In this document: piece by piece, positions 1-5,056 of the stretch
Layout of the letters: every line of letters starts with the position of its first letter
Position numbering within the stretch: the stretch's first letter is position 1
From: Lachnospiraceae bacterium
GTDB lineage: Bacteria; Bacillota_A; Clostridia; Lachnospirales; Lachnospiraceae
Direction of reading: 5' to 3'
Length of the DNA: 6,536 bases
Assembly (NCBI GenBank): GCA_017553965.1
Contig: JAFZJK010000045.1
Location: 1-6,536, forward strand
Made by a program: the position numbers and the translations under genes
The notes under the pieces: model-generated
Databases searched by the model: none
What the model saw: the letters and a program-made list of their open reading frames with translations, nothing else
Told to the model about the DNA's origin: nothing

Positions 1-131
1 ACACCATAAAAAAGCATATAGTGACGAATGTTACCGGCTGAGCTGCTGTTTCTTAAGTAAAAACTCACACCCATAACACCTGCAATAGTTCCTAATATAA
101 GCAATGCACAATTATTTACTATCCATATCAT
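1..131 (-). CDS. N-terminus of an unidentified membrane protein, cut by the window edge
   Basis: An open frame begins with ATG at 131 and stays open to the left edge (43 full codons). The protein begins MIWIVNNCALLILGTIAG and continues through GVSFYLRNSSSAGNIRHYMLFYGV. Residues about 2-26 form one hydrophobic segment. They are followed by a polar stretch with R, N, S and H residues, and then by what looks like the beginning of a second membrane segment. The start is supported by GGAG at 143-140, eight bases upstream; a preceding ATG at 145 hits a stop after five codons. The gene starts about 70 bp downstream of tRNA-Lys on the same strand, just past the tRNA terminator, and I see no convincing promoter of its own, so read-through from the tRNA is possible. 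The layout would suit the membrane N-terminus of a signalling protein such as a histidine kinase or diguanylate cyclase, but that is only a guess because no catalytic domain is visible. Confidence 0.6.
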   Translation of the reverse strand, partial: MIWIVNNCALLILGTIAGVMGVSFYLRNSSSAGNIRHYMLFYG

Positions 132-156
132 GCTGAAAACTCCATAAAAAATATAA

Positions 157-192
157 ATGAAAAGCCTTGAAACACCAACGTTTCAAGGCTTT
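157..192 (-). terminator. Rho-independent terminator after tRNA-Lys
   Basis: A perfect 13-bp inverted repeat, AAAGCCTTGAAAC (161-173) and GTTTCAAGGCTTT (180-192), encloses a six-base loop. It lies 10 bp past the 3' end of the tRNA. Read on the minus strand, the stem is followed by a U-rich but interrupted tail (TCATTTATATTTTTT). The position fits a terminator for tRNA-Lys. The imperfect tail could allow some read-through into the gene starting at 131. Confidence 0.75.
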
Positions 193-201
193 CTCCGATA
201 A

Positions 202-274
202 TGCACCTTCAGGGGCTCGAACCCTGGACACCCTGATTAAGAGTCAGGTGCTCTACCAACTGAGCTAAAGGTGC
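202..274 (-). tRNA. tRNA-Lys (anticodon CTT)
   Basis: Read on the minus strand, the 73-nt gene folds into a full cloverleaf. The acceptor stem is GCACCTT with AAGGTGC, followed by discriminator A at 202. The D-arm is GCTC-AGTTGGTAGA-GCAC, with the usual GG. The anticodon stem is CCTGA/TCAGG around loop CTCTTAA, so the anticodon is CTT and decodes the lysine codon AAG. The T-arm has the conserved GTTCGAGCC. The bases after the discriminator are TTA, so the 3' CCA is not encoded and must be added by CCA-adding enzyme, which is common in Firmicutes. It appears to be a single tRNA gene with its own promoter and terminator. Confidence 0.97.
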
Positions 275-303
275 GTCTCTTGTTTCTCACAAGCACAAGC
301 GAT

Positions 304-332
304 ATTATATACCCGTCTTTTAAAAAAATCAA
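304..332 (-). promoter_or_regulatory. Sigma-A-type promoter of tRNA-Lys
   Basis: On the minus strand, TTGATT (332-327) and a perfect TATAAT (309-304) are separated by exactly 17 bp. Transcription would start near 297, leaving a leader of about 23 nt before the mature tRNA. Directly upstream, 335-357 consists of consecutive A and T runs (TTTTTTAAAAAA type), which could serve as an UP element, as expected at a strong stable-RNA promoter. Confidence 0.85.
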
Positions 333-407
333 GTACTTTTTTAAAAAATTTTTTATTTCCGACACAAACATTATTTTCATAAAATATTCTGACAATTTCA
401 CAGGCTT

Positions 408-443
408 CAAAAACAAAAACCCCTTGCCGTAAAAGCAAGGGGC
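408..443 (-). terminator. Rho-independent terminator of the small-protein operon
   Basis: A perfect 8-bp GC-rich stem, CCCCTTGC (420-427) and GCAAGGGG (435-442), has a seven-base loop. Read on the minus strand it is followed by TTTTTGTTTTTG. It lies 14 bp past the stop codon of the YjfB-family gene. This is a textbook intrinsic terminator, and it separates this operon from the tRNA-Lys promoter. Confidence 0.95.
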
Positions 444-456
444 ATCATAAATCATA

Positions 457-651
457 TTAAACACTTATATCAATATTACTTCCGACATTAGGATTTACAC
501 TGGTCTCCATAAACGTCCTGTTCATCATATCGATCATCGCTGCTCCTGCCTGCTCCTCAGTATCCATCTGCTTTGCTAAGATAGCCATACCTATATCGTT
601 GCGTGTCTTCGCATCTGATAAAGTTACTGTTAGTACACCGCCAACATCCAT
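457..651 (-). CDS. YjfB-family putative motility protein
   Basis: A 64-residue acidic, soluble protein without signal peptide or membrane segment. The pattern matches my memory of the YjfB family (Pfam putative motility protein): an MD start, an amphipathic helical middle with a conserved MD (residues 29-30, in AKQMDTEEQ), a following MIDMMN helix, and the signature C-terminus NPNVGSNIDISV. Family members are usually 55-70 residues, so this is full length. The Bacillus subtilis homologue is known as a member of the SigD (flagellar/motility) regulon, but its biochemical function is unknown; a motility role here is inferred from the family name only. Translation starts at ATG 651, preceded by a strong AAGGAGG seven bases upstream. 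The gene lies 18 bp after the 79-residue membrane protein gene and is probably cotranscribed with it. A strong terminator follows. No flagellar or chemotaxis gene is visible in the window. Confidence 0.85.
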   Translation of the reverse strand: MDVGGVLTVTLSDAKTRNDIGMAILAKQMDTEEQAGAAMIDMMNRTFMETSVNPNVGSNIDISV

Positions 652-669
652 ATGCTTACCTCCTTGTAA

Positions 670-909
670 TCATTCTGCTTTATAAAAATCCAACGCAGCA
701 CTCTGTACTCCTGACTCTTGGATTTTAGATTCATAATACTCCTGCATCTCCCTGTTATAGGCTTCTTGTTTAGCATTGCTATATCCCAACCAGTAGAATA
801 ACATAAAAGCTGCCACTATAAGAACAGCTATCACCATGGCAATCGCAAACTTACGATTGGATTCATTATTCCCCTGTTGTATAGCTTCTACCCGTCCTTT
901 GTTGTCCAT
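670..909 (-). CDS. Small single-pass membrane protein, unknown function (79 aa)
   Basis: I do not recognise this protein. The chosen start is ATG 909, because GGAGG lies six bases upstream; the frame is open farther upstream to 981, but that part covers the promoter and is unlikely to be translated. The N-terminus (MDNKGRVEAIQQGNNESNRK, residues 1-20) is polar and ends with RK. A single hydrophobic helix follows (about 21-43, rich in A, I, V, F, and ending FYWLGY). The C-terminal 36 residues are charged and probably helical (KQEAYNREMQEYYESKIQES). The positive-inside rule predicts a cytoplasmic N-terminus and an extracytoplasmic C-terminus, or alternatively an uncleaved signal anchor. It has no cysteines and no catalytic motif. 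It is the first gene after the 960-988 promoter and lies 18 bp upstream of the YjfB-family gene, so a shared cell-surface or motility context is possible but unproven. Confidence 0.8.
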   Translation of the reverse strand: MDNKGRVEAIQQGNNESNRKFAIAMVIAVLIVAAFMLFYWLGYSNAKQEAYNREMQEYYESKIQESGVQSAALDFYKAE

Positions 910-936
910 ACAAAACCTCCAAAACAACAAATACAA

Positions 937-973
937 AAACCTGATACTATTACATGTTAATAATATCAGGTTT
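937..973 (-). promoter_or_regulatory. Long imperfect dyad overlapping the -10 region: operator or attenuator-like hairpin
   Basis: AAACCTGATA (937-946) and TATCAGGTTT (964-973) form a perfect 10-bp inverted repeat. After one mismatched pair, five more base pairs (948-952 with 958-962) close on a five-base CATGT loop. The right arm overlaps the predicted -10 box (960-965) and the spacer, and the left arm covers the early transcribed region. This geometry would suit a repressor operator. For transcripts arriving from further upstream, the same hairpin followed by TTTTTG on the minus strand could act as a weak intrinsic terminator. The sequence alone does not decide between these roles. Confidence 0.5.
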
Positions 974-988
974 ATAAGCAAAAGTCAA
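960..988 (-). promoter_or_regulatory. Sigma-A-type promoter of the two-gene small-protein operon
   Basis: On the minus strand, TTGACT (988-983) and TATTAT (965-960) are separated by exactly 17 bp. The start of transcription would be near 953, giving a leader of about 44 nt before the ATG at 909. The leader carries GGAGG. The sequence does not match a SigD (TAAA-N15-GCCGATAT) promoter, which would be expected for a YjfB-type motility gene. Confidence 0.75.
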
Positions 989-1022
989 GTCCCCGGTACT
1001 TCTGGAATCCTTATCATTAAAT

Positions 1023-1063
1023 AAAAAAGTACATTCCACTCTATGCTATCAAGCAGGTGGAAT
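1023..1063 (-). terminator. Probable terminator of the asnS-to-MATE transcription unit
   Basis: The arms ATTCCAC (1033-1039) and GTGGAAT (1057-1063) pair perfectly. Inside them, AGCA and TGCT can also pair around a four-base loop (ATCA on the plus strand), giving a two-part stem with an internal bulge. On the minus strand the stem is followed by GTAC and then six T (1028-1023). It is 160 bp past the stop codon of the fusion MATE gene, and no other terminator-like structure with a T-tract lies between. Its outer arms are also members of the GGAAT repeat family of this intergenic region, so termination may be a secondary property of a repeat. Confidence 0.5.
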
Positions 1064-1215
1064 TTAGTCTTACATAACCCAGTTTCAGCTGCCAGCGACT
1101 GCATACTCTTTTTTGACAAATCATTATCAACGGAATGTTAAATTCCGTAAAAAATCGGTTTCTACTATTCAATAACGCTCAAAAATAGGAATTTAGTCTT
1201 CAGTACGGAATTTAC
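1029..1215. repeat. Cluster of GGAATTTA-type repeats, possible degenerate MITE/REP-like element
   Basis: Most of the 314-bp gap between genes (910-1223) is occupied by related short repeats. GGAATTTAGTCTT occurs twice in direct orientation, at 1059-1071 and 1188-1200. The shorter GGAATTTA recurs at 1207-1214. ACGGAAT-GTTAA-ATTCCGT at 1130-1148 is a perfect 7-bp inverted repeat. The outer ends, GTACATTCCACTC (1029-1041) and GTACGGAATTTAC (1203-1215), form an imperfect terminal inverted repeat of about 9 matches in 13. No open reading frame of significance is present and no clear target duplication is seen. A small non-autonomous element or REP-like repeat is one explanation; a cluster of regulator sites is another. 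Confidence 0.4.
1130..1148. repeat. Perfect 7-bp inverted repeat ACGGAAT/ATTCCGT
   Basis: The arms 1130-1136 and 1142-1148 flank a five-base GTTAA spacer. It is followed on the plus strand by six A, so on the minus strand the T-run precedes the hairpin rather than following it. It is therefore not a terminator for the minus-strand genes. It shares its GGAAT core with the neighbouring repeats. Confidence 0.6.
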
Positions 1216-1223
1216 ATTTTCAT

Positions 1224-3494
1224 TCAATCGATATCCTTCAACATACCGTCTAAGCGTATAGTGCTGCTGTTGCATGCAAGCAGAACATCATAGTGCATGC
1301 GCTCATCTTTTATCTCGGGGTCAAACAGCTCCCCGTTATCCTTGATTATAATCTCAGGCTTGTCTATAAATCTTAATACACACTCGCCAAGCACTGTCTT
1401 TTCCCCGTTCTTTTCCCCCGTTTTTTTACAGATAGTCATGAAAAGCTTTTCGGCTTCCTCTATTTTATCCTCGTCCACGCCATGCAGTTTTAAATTATCA
1501 CGTATCCAGCAGCAGATTCGTTCATACTCCTTGGGAGTATAATCAAAAGGATTCGTATACACTTTTTCAAAATCGGGATCATCCAGCATATATGGGATCA
1601 TATCCACTCCCTTTAATATCAGAACAAATCCGTAAAATACCGCAATAGCCAATATCTGCGACAGCATCAGTCCCTTGCCCATAGACACGATGCCACCTTC
1701 CAGGCCAAGGGTAAGACATAATAAAATAGGGAACAGAGCAATACGGAAGACGACCATCAGACACGACCACAGCGGTTTTCCCAGATTGCCGTAGTAGTCG
1801 CTCAAAAAACCTCCCACAGCTGCCGCGATCACGCCCGCAGAACTGAATCTGATGCATTTTATGAGTTCTGCCTCATACGGACTGTTTTCTACTCCGTAAA
1901 TACTCAACAATGCGCCGGGGACGATCATAAAGACAAGGGCAACCACCACCCCGCACAAAAGGCACGCAACCAAAGCCTCCGAAAAAAGTGTCTTTATTCC
2001 TTCCTTATTTTTTTCTCCCGTATAAATGGCCAGCATGTATTCCGCAGCTTCAGACGGCCCATTGATCATCTCGTATATCTCCATCATTGCGCAGAGCACC
2101 GTATTGGCAACAAGATAGTCACTCCCCATGAACTGAAGGATAGCTTTTGTAAATGCTCCGGAAGCTAATGTCAGACACAATCCGGCGGTATTGGCTTTCA
2201 ATGAGTATTCGATGAATCTGGCTATATCCCTGAATGAAAACCAGAACCTGACCTTTATCGTATTACTTTTTTTGGTGAAGTGTGCGGAAACCACAATCAG
2301 ATAAAAAACATAGCTAAGCAGTGTGCCAAGCGCAAGTCCTTCCATCCCTATTGATTTTGCCAGTACTATAGACATGACAACATTAATAACGAAAGAACCG
2401 AGATAGCCTGCGTAGCAAAGAATATCATCCCCTTCTGATGCTACCATTTCGTCCATGAATGTCGTAAGAGCCATAAACGGCGGCACGAAGATGAAGACAT
2501 TATAGTATTCCCCGGCAAAGTTCCCTATTACTTCCGTAGAAGTATAAAAATCCAGATAAAGGTCTTTGATCAGCCAGAACACAAAGGATTGCAGCAAACC
2601 TAAAGAAAGTGTTACCATAAAACCAAGTGTAAACATCCTGTTTGCTCTGTCATAATTCCGTTCCCCTCTCGCCATGGCACACAGGTTTGAGCAGCCGCTT
2701 GTCACTATATTTGAAAGGAAAGCACTTAAGGAGGTCAGTGGAAACAGGATAGATGTGGCTGCCAGCGCATCCGATCCGAGAACATGACCAGAAACCACTC
2801 CGTCAACCATGGTAAGCGTAACGGCAAAAACAAATCCGATAGAGTACTCAAGCGCGCGCGTTCGGTATTCCTTCTTTGTATAGGTAGGCTTACGTATTGC
2901 GCGGAAACCCCCGGATATGCTGCCGTTTTCCCGGTATTTCTTCCTGAAAAATGTACATGCAGCCATTAAAACAGTCCCTATCAGAGCTACGGAAATACAT
3001 ACCGAGAATGTATTGTCCCTAAGGTCAACCATCTCTCCTAACATATCGCTCCGGGTCCAGTCTTCGGTTAAAAACCCGAATATGGTTATAGCCATAGGTC
3101 CAGTCGACAGGAATAAAACGCAAACATTTATCAACACCTGAACAAAATTAAAGATAACGATCTCTCTGACACCGAATCTGTCTTCATCTTTATTAAGTCT
3201 TCTGTATACAGCTCCGATAAGAGCTACGGATACTGCCTCAAAAATCGACACAAATATATAGTTAAAGCTGCCGTACGCCAAGAAGTCGGTAACAAGACAA
3301 TTGAGCAGAGCGGCCACTCCGCCTATAACAGGTCCGAAAATAACGGATCCCACGACTTCGATAGATTCTCCAAGCCAGATAGAGTTATCTTCAGACAGCC
3401 ATACGACAAGATTATCCAGCAAAAAAGCCGGTATCGCAATTGATAATATCCGTATGAAATTATTAACGAGAGCTTTCCGATTGACTTTTTTCAT
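1224..3494 (-). CDS. Fusion membrane protein: S-component-like domain, MATE transporter, GHKL-like ATPase remnant
   Basis: The protein has 756 residues; ordinary MATE exporters have about 450. Residues about 10-185 form some five membrane segments with the motif GPVIGGVAALLNCLVTDFLA (54-73), which resembles the substrate-binding S components of ECF vitamin transporters. Residues about 210-630 fit a MATE core in two homologous halves: the first has LTMVDGVVSGHVLGSDALAA (227-246) and ASEGDD, the second ends with GFLSDYYGNLGKPLWS (562-577). MATE proteins export drugs or metabolites by Na+ or H+ antiport. Residues 640-756 are soluble and include IIIKDNGELFDP (715-726), like the G1 box of RsbW/GHKL ATPases. 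The asparagine normally found in the preceding helix is not evident, and the chain ends 38 residues after DNG without a glycine-rich lid, so ATP binding is doubtful. ATG 3494 follows a modest GGGAT site, 21 bp after the DMT gene; the two genes are probably cotranscribed and may share substrates. The MATE call is firm; the flanking domains are inferred. Confidence 0.85.
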   Translation of the reverse strand: MKKVNRKALVNNFIRILSIAIPAFLLDNLVVWLSEDNSIWLGESIEVVGSVIFGPVIGGVAALLNCLVTDFLAYGSFNYIFVSIFEAVSVALIGAVYRRLNKDEDRFGVREIVIFNFVQVLINVCVLFLSTGPMAITIFGFLTEDWTRSDMLGEMVDLRDNTFSVCISVALIGTVLMAACTFFRKKYRENGSISGGFRAIRKPTYTKKEYRTRALEYSIGFVFAVTLTMVDGVVSGHVLGSDALAATSILFPLTSLSAFLSNIVTSGCSNLCAMARGERNYDRANRMFTLGFMVTLSLGLLQSFVFWLIKDLYLDFYTSTEVIGNFAGEYYNVFIFVPPFMALTTFMDEMVASEGDDILCYAGYLGSFVINVVMSIVLAKSIGMEGLALGTLLSYVFYLIVVSAHFTKKSNTIKVRFWFSFRDIARFIEYSLKANTAGLCLTLASGAFTKAILQFMGSDYLVANTVLCAMMEIYEMINGPSEAAEYMLAIYTGEKNKEGIKTLFSEALVACLLCGVVVALVFMIVPGALLSIYGVENSPYEAELIKCIRFSSAGVIAAAVGGFLSDYYGNLGKPLWSCLMVVFRIALFPILLCLTLGLEGGIVSMGKGLMLSQILAIAVFYGFVLILKGVDMIPYMLDDPDFEKVYTNPFDYTPKEYERICCWIRDNLKLHGVDEDKIEEAEKLFMTICKKTGEKNGEKTVLGECVLRFIDKPEIIIKDNGELFDPEIKDERMHYDVLLACNSSTIRLDGMLKDID

Positions 3495-3515
3495 TTATCC
3501 CTACCCTTCCGGCAC

Positions 3516-4454
3516 CTAAACCAGACTGACAAACAAAGCCCCTGTGATCAGCATAAACAAAACCATATACTGATAACGTGTCAATTTCTCTTTCATAAAA
3601 ATACGTGCGCCTAATATATCCAGTATCGGGAACAGATTCCAAAGTATAACGCTTAACAGTGCATCATCCGATAACGCAAAGACATAGAACAGATCAGCCA
3701 ACATAGCGAACAACTGACTGATACAGCGATTTTTTTCGATTTTACGAAAAGGATTATATATCTTTTTTTCTTTAACAGAAAGTCCGATCCATATAAAAAA
3801 AGGGATACTTCCTTGTAAAAGGGTCGCCAAGGCAATAAACTCCATGGAATCAACCAGCTCATCCCCGATCAGATAACTGGATACCATGGACTCTGAACCG
3901 TCCATTAATGCAGATAATATCGCCAATGTAATGCCGAGTACCAGTACGCTCCTTCTCTTTTTCTCATTATGTTCCCCCTCTTCATCATCTTTATGATATG
4001 TTTTTATTTGAGGATAGATTATTGTGGCAGCAATTATAAGGACTATACCAATGATCGCATAAGGGGAAAACAATCTTGTGGCAAACGAAGCCTTCCCCGT
4101 CACCAGATAAAAGAGTACCAAAAGCAGTATATAAAAAAGACCGTCAAGATTTGCGAAACTATTTCTTACGGAAACCCCGACATACTTGTAAGCCGCTAAC
4201 GCAAAAACCAGCGTAGCAAAAGACAGAGCAGGTACCAGCACAACGGTCGGTTCCTGTATGATGAGTTCATGAGGCAAAAGAGAGTTATCCTCCAGCCCGA
4301 AAAAGAGTACGGCACAAAATGTGATGAAATTATATATTCCATACCACACCAGCGTTTTTAAAACTTCCTCTGTTCTTGAACTTACAGCTTTCTTTTCAAA
4401 CAGATCCTCCCCACATGCAAAAAAAAGTGATGCAGCTGTAAAAAAATATGCCAT
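3516..4454 (-). CDS. EamA/DMT-family transporter
   Basis: The protein has 312 residues, the usual length of drug/metabolite transporter (DMT) superfamily members with two EamA repeats. The first half (about 1-150) has five hydrophobic segments. A highly charged loop (151-169, KTYHKDDEEGEHNEKKRRS) separates it from a second half (170-312) with another five. The last segment pair is typical of EamA proteins: LSVILWNLFPILDILGARIF (267-286), then MKEKLTRYQY, which corresponds to the conserved E-x-L-x-x-x-Q pattern, and a final hydrophobic helix. Family members move amino acids, nucleotide-sugar-like metabolites or drugs across the inner membrane; the substrate cannot be read from the sequence. 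ATG 4454 follows GAGAGG seven bases upstream. The gene lies 55 bp after the NUDIX gene and 21 bp before the fusion MATE gene. The 55-bp gap holds a weak TTGTAT/TATACC-like pair on the minus strand that might be an internal promoter, but I do not consider it strong enough to call. Confidence 0.85.
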   Translation of the reverse strand: MAYFFTAASLFFACGEDLFEKKAVSSRTEEVLKTLVWYGIYNFITFCAVLFFGLEDNSLLPHELIIQEPTVVLVPALSFATLVFALAAYKYVGVSVRNSFANLDGLFYILLLVLFYLVTGKASFATRLFSPYAIIGIVLIIAATIIYPQIKTYHKDDEEGEHNEKKRRSVLVLGITLAILSALMDGSESMVSSYLIGDELVDSMEFIALATLLQGSIPFFIWIGLSVKEKKIYNPFRKIEKNRCISQLFAMLADLFYVFALSDDALLSVILWNLFPILDILGARIFMKEKLTRYQYMVLFMLITGALFVSLV

Positions 4455-4509
4455 AAGCGACCTCTCTTATATGTCTCGGTATAATAAAAACTGATTCCTA
4501 TACAATGCA

Positions 4510-5055
4510 TTAAATGCCCGAATTAAGATACATAACTGTCTTAAGCACCAAAAGCTGGGTTTTTGCATCGGGAAGCTCCCCGTTCATAGCCATCTCAGCT
4601 GCTCTTTTTAACGGCACTCGCTCCGGCTCTATAAACTCATCTTCATCAAGGTCCAGCCTTCCCGACTCTTTATCCACATGACAGAAATAAAGCCTGTCTA
4701 TCTCGGAGCAGATACCGGGAGTTGGATACATGTTCCCCATAGATACCCAGTCTTTGCCGGTACATCCGGTCTCCTCTTTAAGCTCCCTCTGTGCTGCTAC
4801 AAAAGGATCCTCCCCCTTTTCCAGCTTGCCTGCAGGAAGCTCGAGCAGTACCTCTTTAAACGGATACCTGAACTGCCTGCCAAACAAGAGCTCATTATCC
4901 TTTGTCAGAGCCGCTATACACACTCCGCCCGGATGCTCAACTACTTCCCTGTATCCCGGCTTTCCGTTTGCAAGCTCTATATCATCCACATGTACATGGA
5001 TAATCTTTCCATCAAAAATCGGATTGATTTTTATCGTTTTTTCATTCAAATCCAT
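4510..5055 (-). CDS. nudF: NUDIX hydrolase, ADP-ribose pyrophosphatase type (NudF-like)
   Basis: The enzyme most likely hydrolyses ADP-ribose to AMP and ribose 5-phosphate in the cytoplasm. A perfect NUDIX box G-x5-E-x7-REL-x-EE-x-G-C runs from GKLEKGEDPF to REL-KEETGC (residues 76-98 from the chosen start). The N-terminal FDGKIIHVHVDDIELANGK and REVVEHPGG are typical of NudF proteins, and the PTPG proline 15 residues after the box matches the position reported as diagnostic for ADP-ribose pyrophosphatases. Length (181 aa) is normal for the family. The start is uncertain. ATG 5055 gives an MDLNEKTIK beginning that aligns with Bacillus NudF, and it lies one base after the asnS stop (TAA-G-ATG), so translational coupling is likely. 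GTG 5067 would add four residues and overlap asnS by 11 bp; neither start has a strong ribosome binding site. The gene is cotranscribed with asnS. Confidence 0.9.
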   Translation of the reverse strand: MDLNEKTIKINPIFDGKIIHVHVDDIELANGKPGYREVVEHPGGVCIAALTKDNELLFGRQFRYPFKEVLLELPAGKLEKGEDPFVAAQRELKEETGCTGKDWVSMGNMYPTPGICSEIDRLYFCHVDKESGRLDLDEDEFIEPERVPLKRAAEMAMNGELPDAKTQLLVLKTVMYLNSGI

Positions 5056-5056
5056 C

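Noticed and set aside
150..178. TTGGTG-N17-TATATT as a promoter for the gene starting at 131
   Set aside because: Its start of transcription would fall on the ribosome binding site itself, and the -35 lies in the tRNA terminator hairpin.
237..464. A 75-codon minus-strand open frame overlapping the tRNA-Lys gene
   Set aside because: It covers the tRNA, its promoter and the upstream terminator, has no ribosome binding site, and its composition is that of AT-rich spacer.
945..975. SigD-like promoter for the YjfB-family operon (CTGATAT resembles CCGATAT)
   Set aside because: No TAAA box lies at the required distance upstream, whereas the TTGACT/TATTAT pair is spaced ideally.
910..981. Upstream extension of the 79-residue membrane protein to a 103-residue form
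   Set aside because: The extension spans the promoter -10 region and the dyad and lacks a ribosome binding site; GGAGG sits exactly before ATG 909.
1029..1215. CRISPR array
   Set aside because: The repeats are short (13 bp or less), irregularly spaced (129 and 19 bp) and in mixed orientations; no repeat-spacer periodicity.
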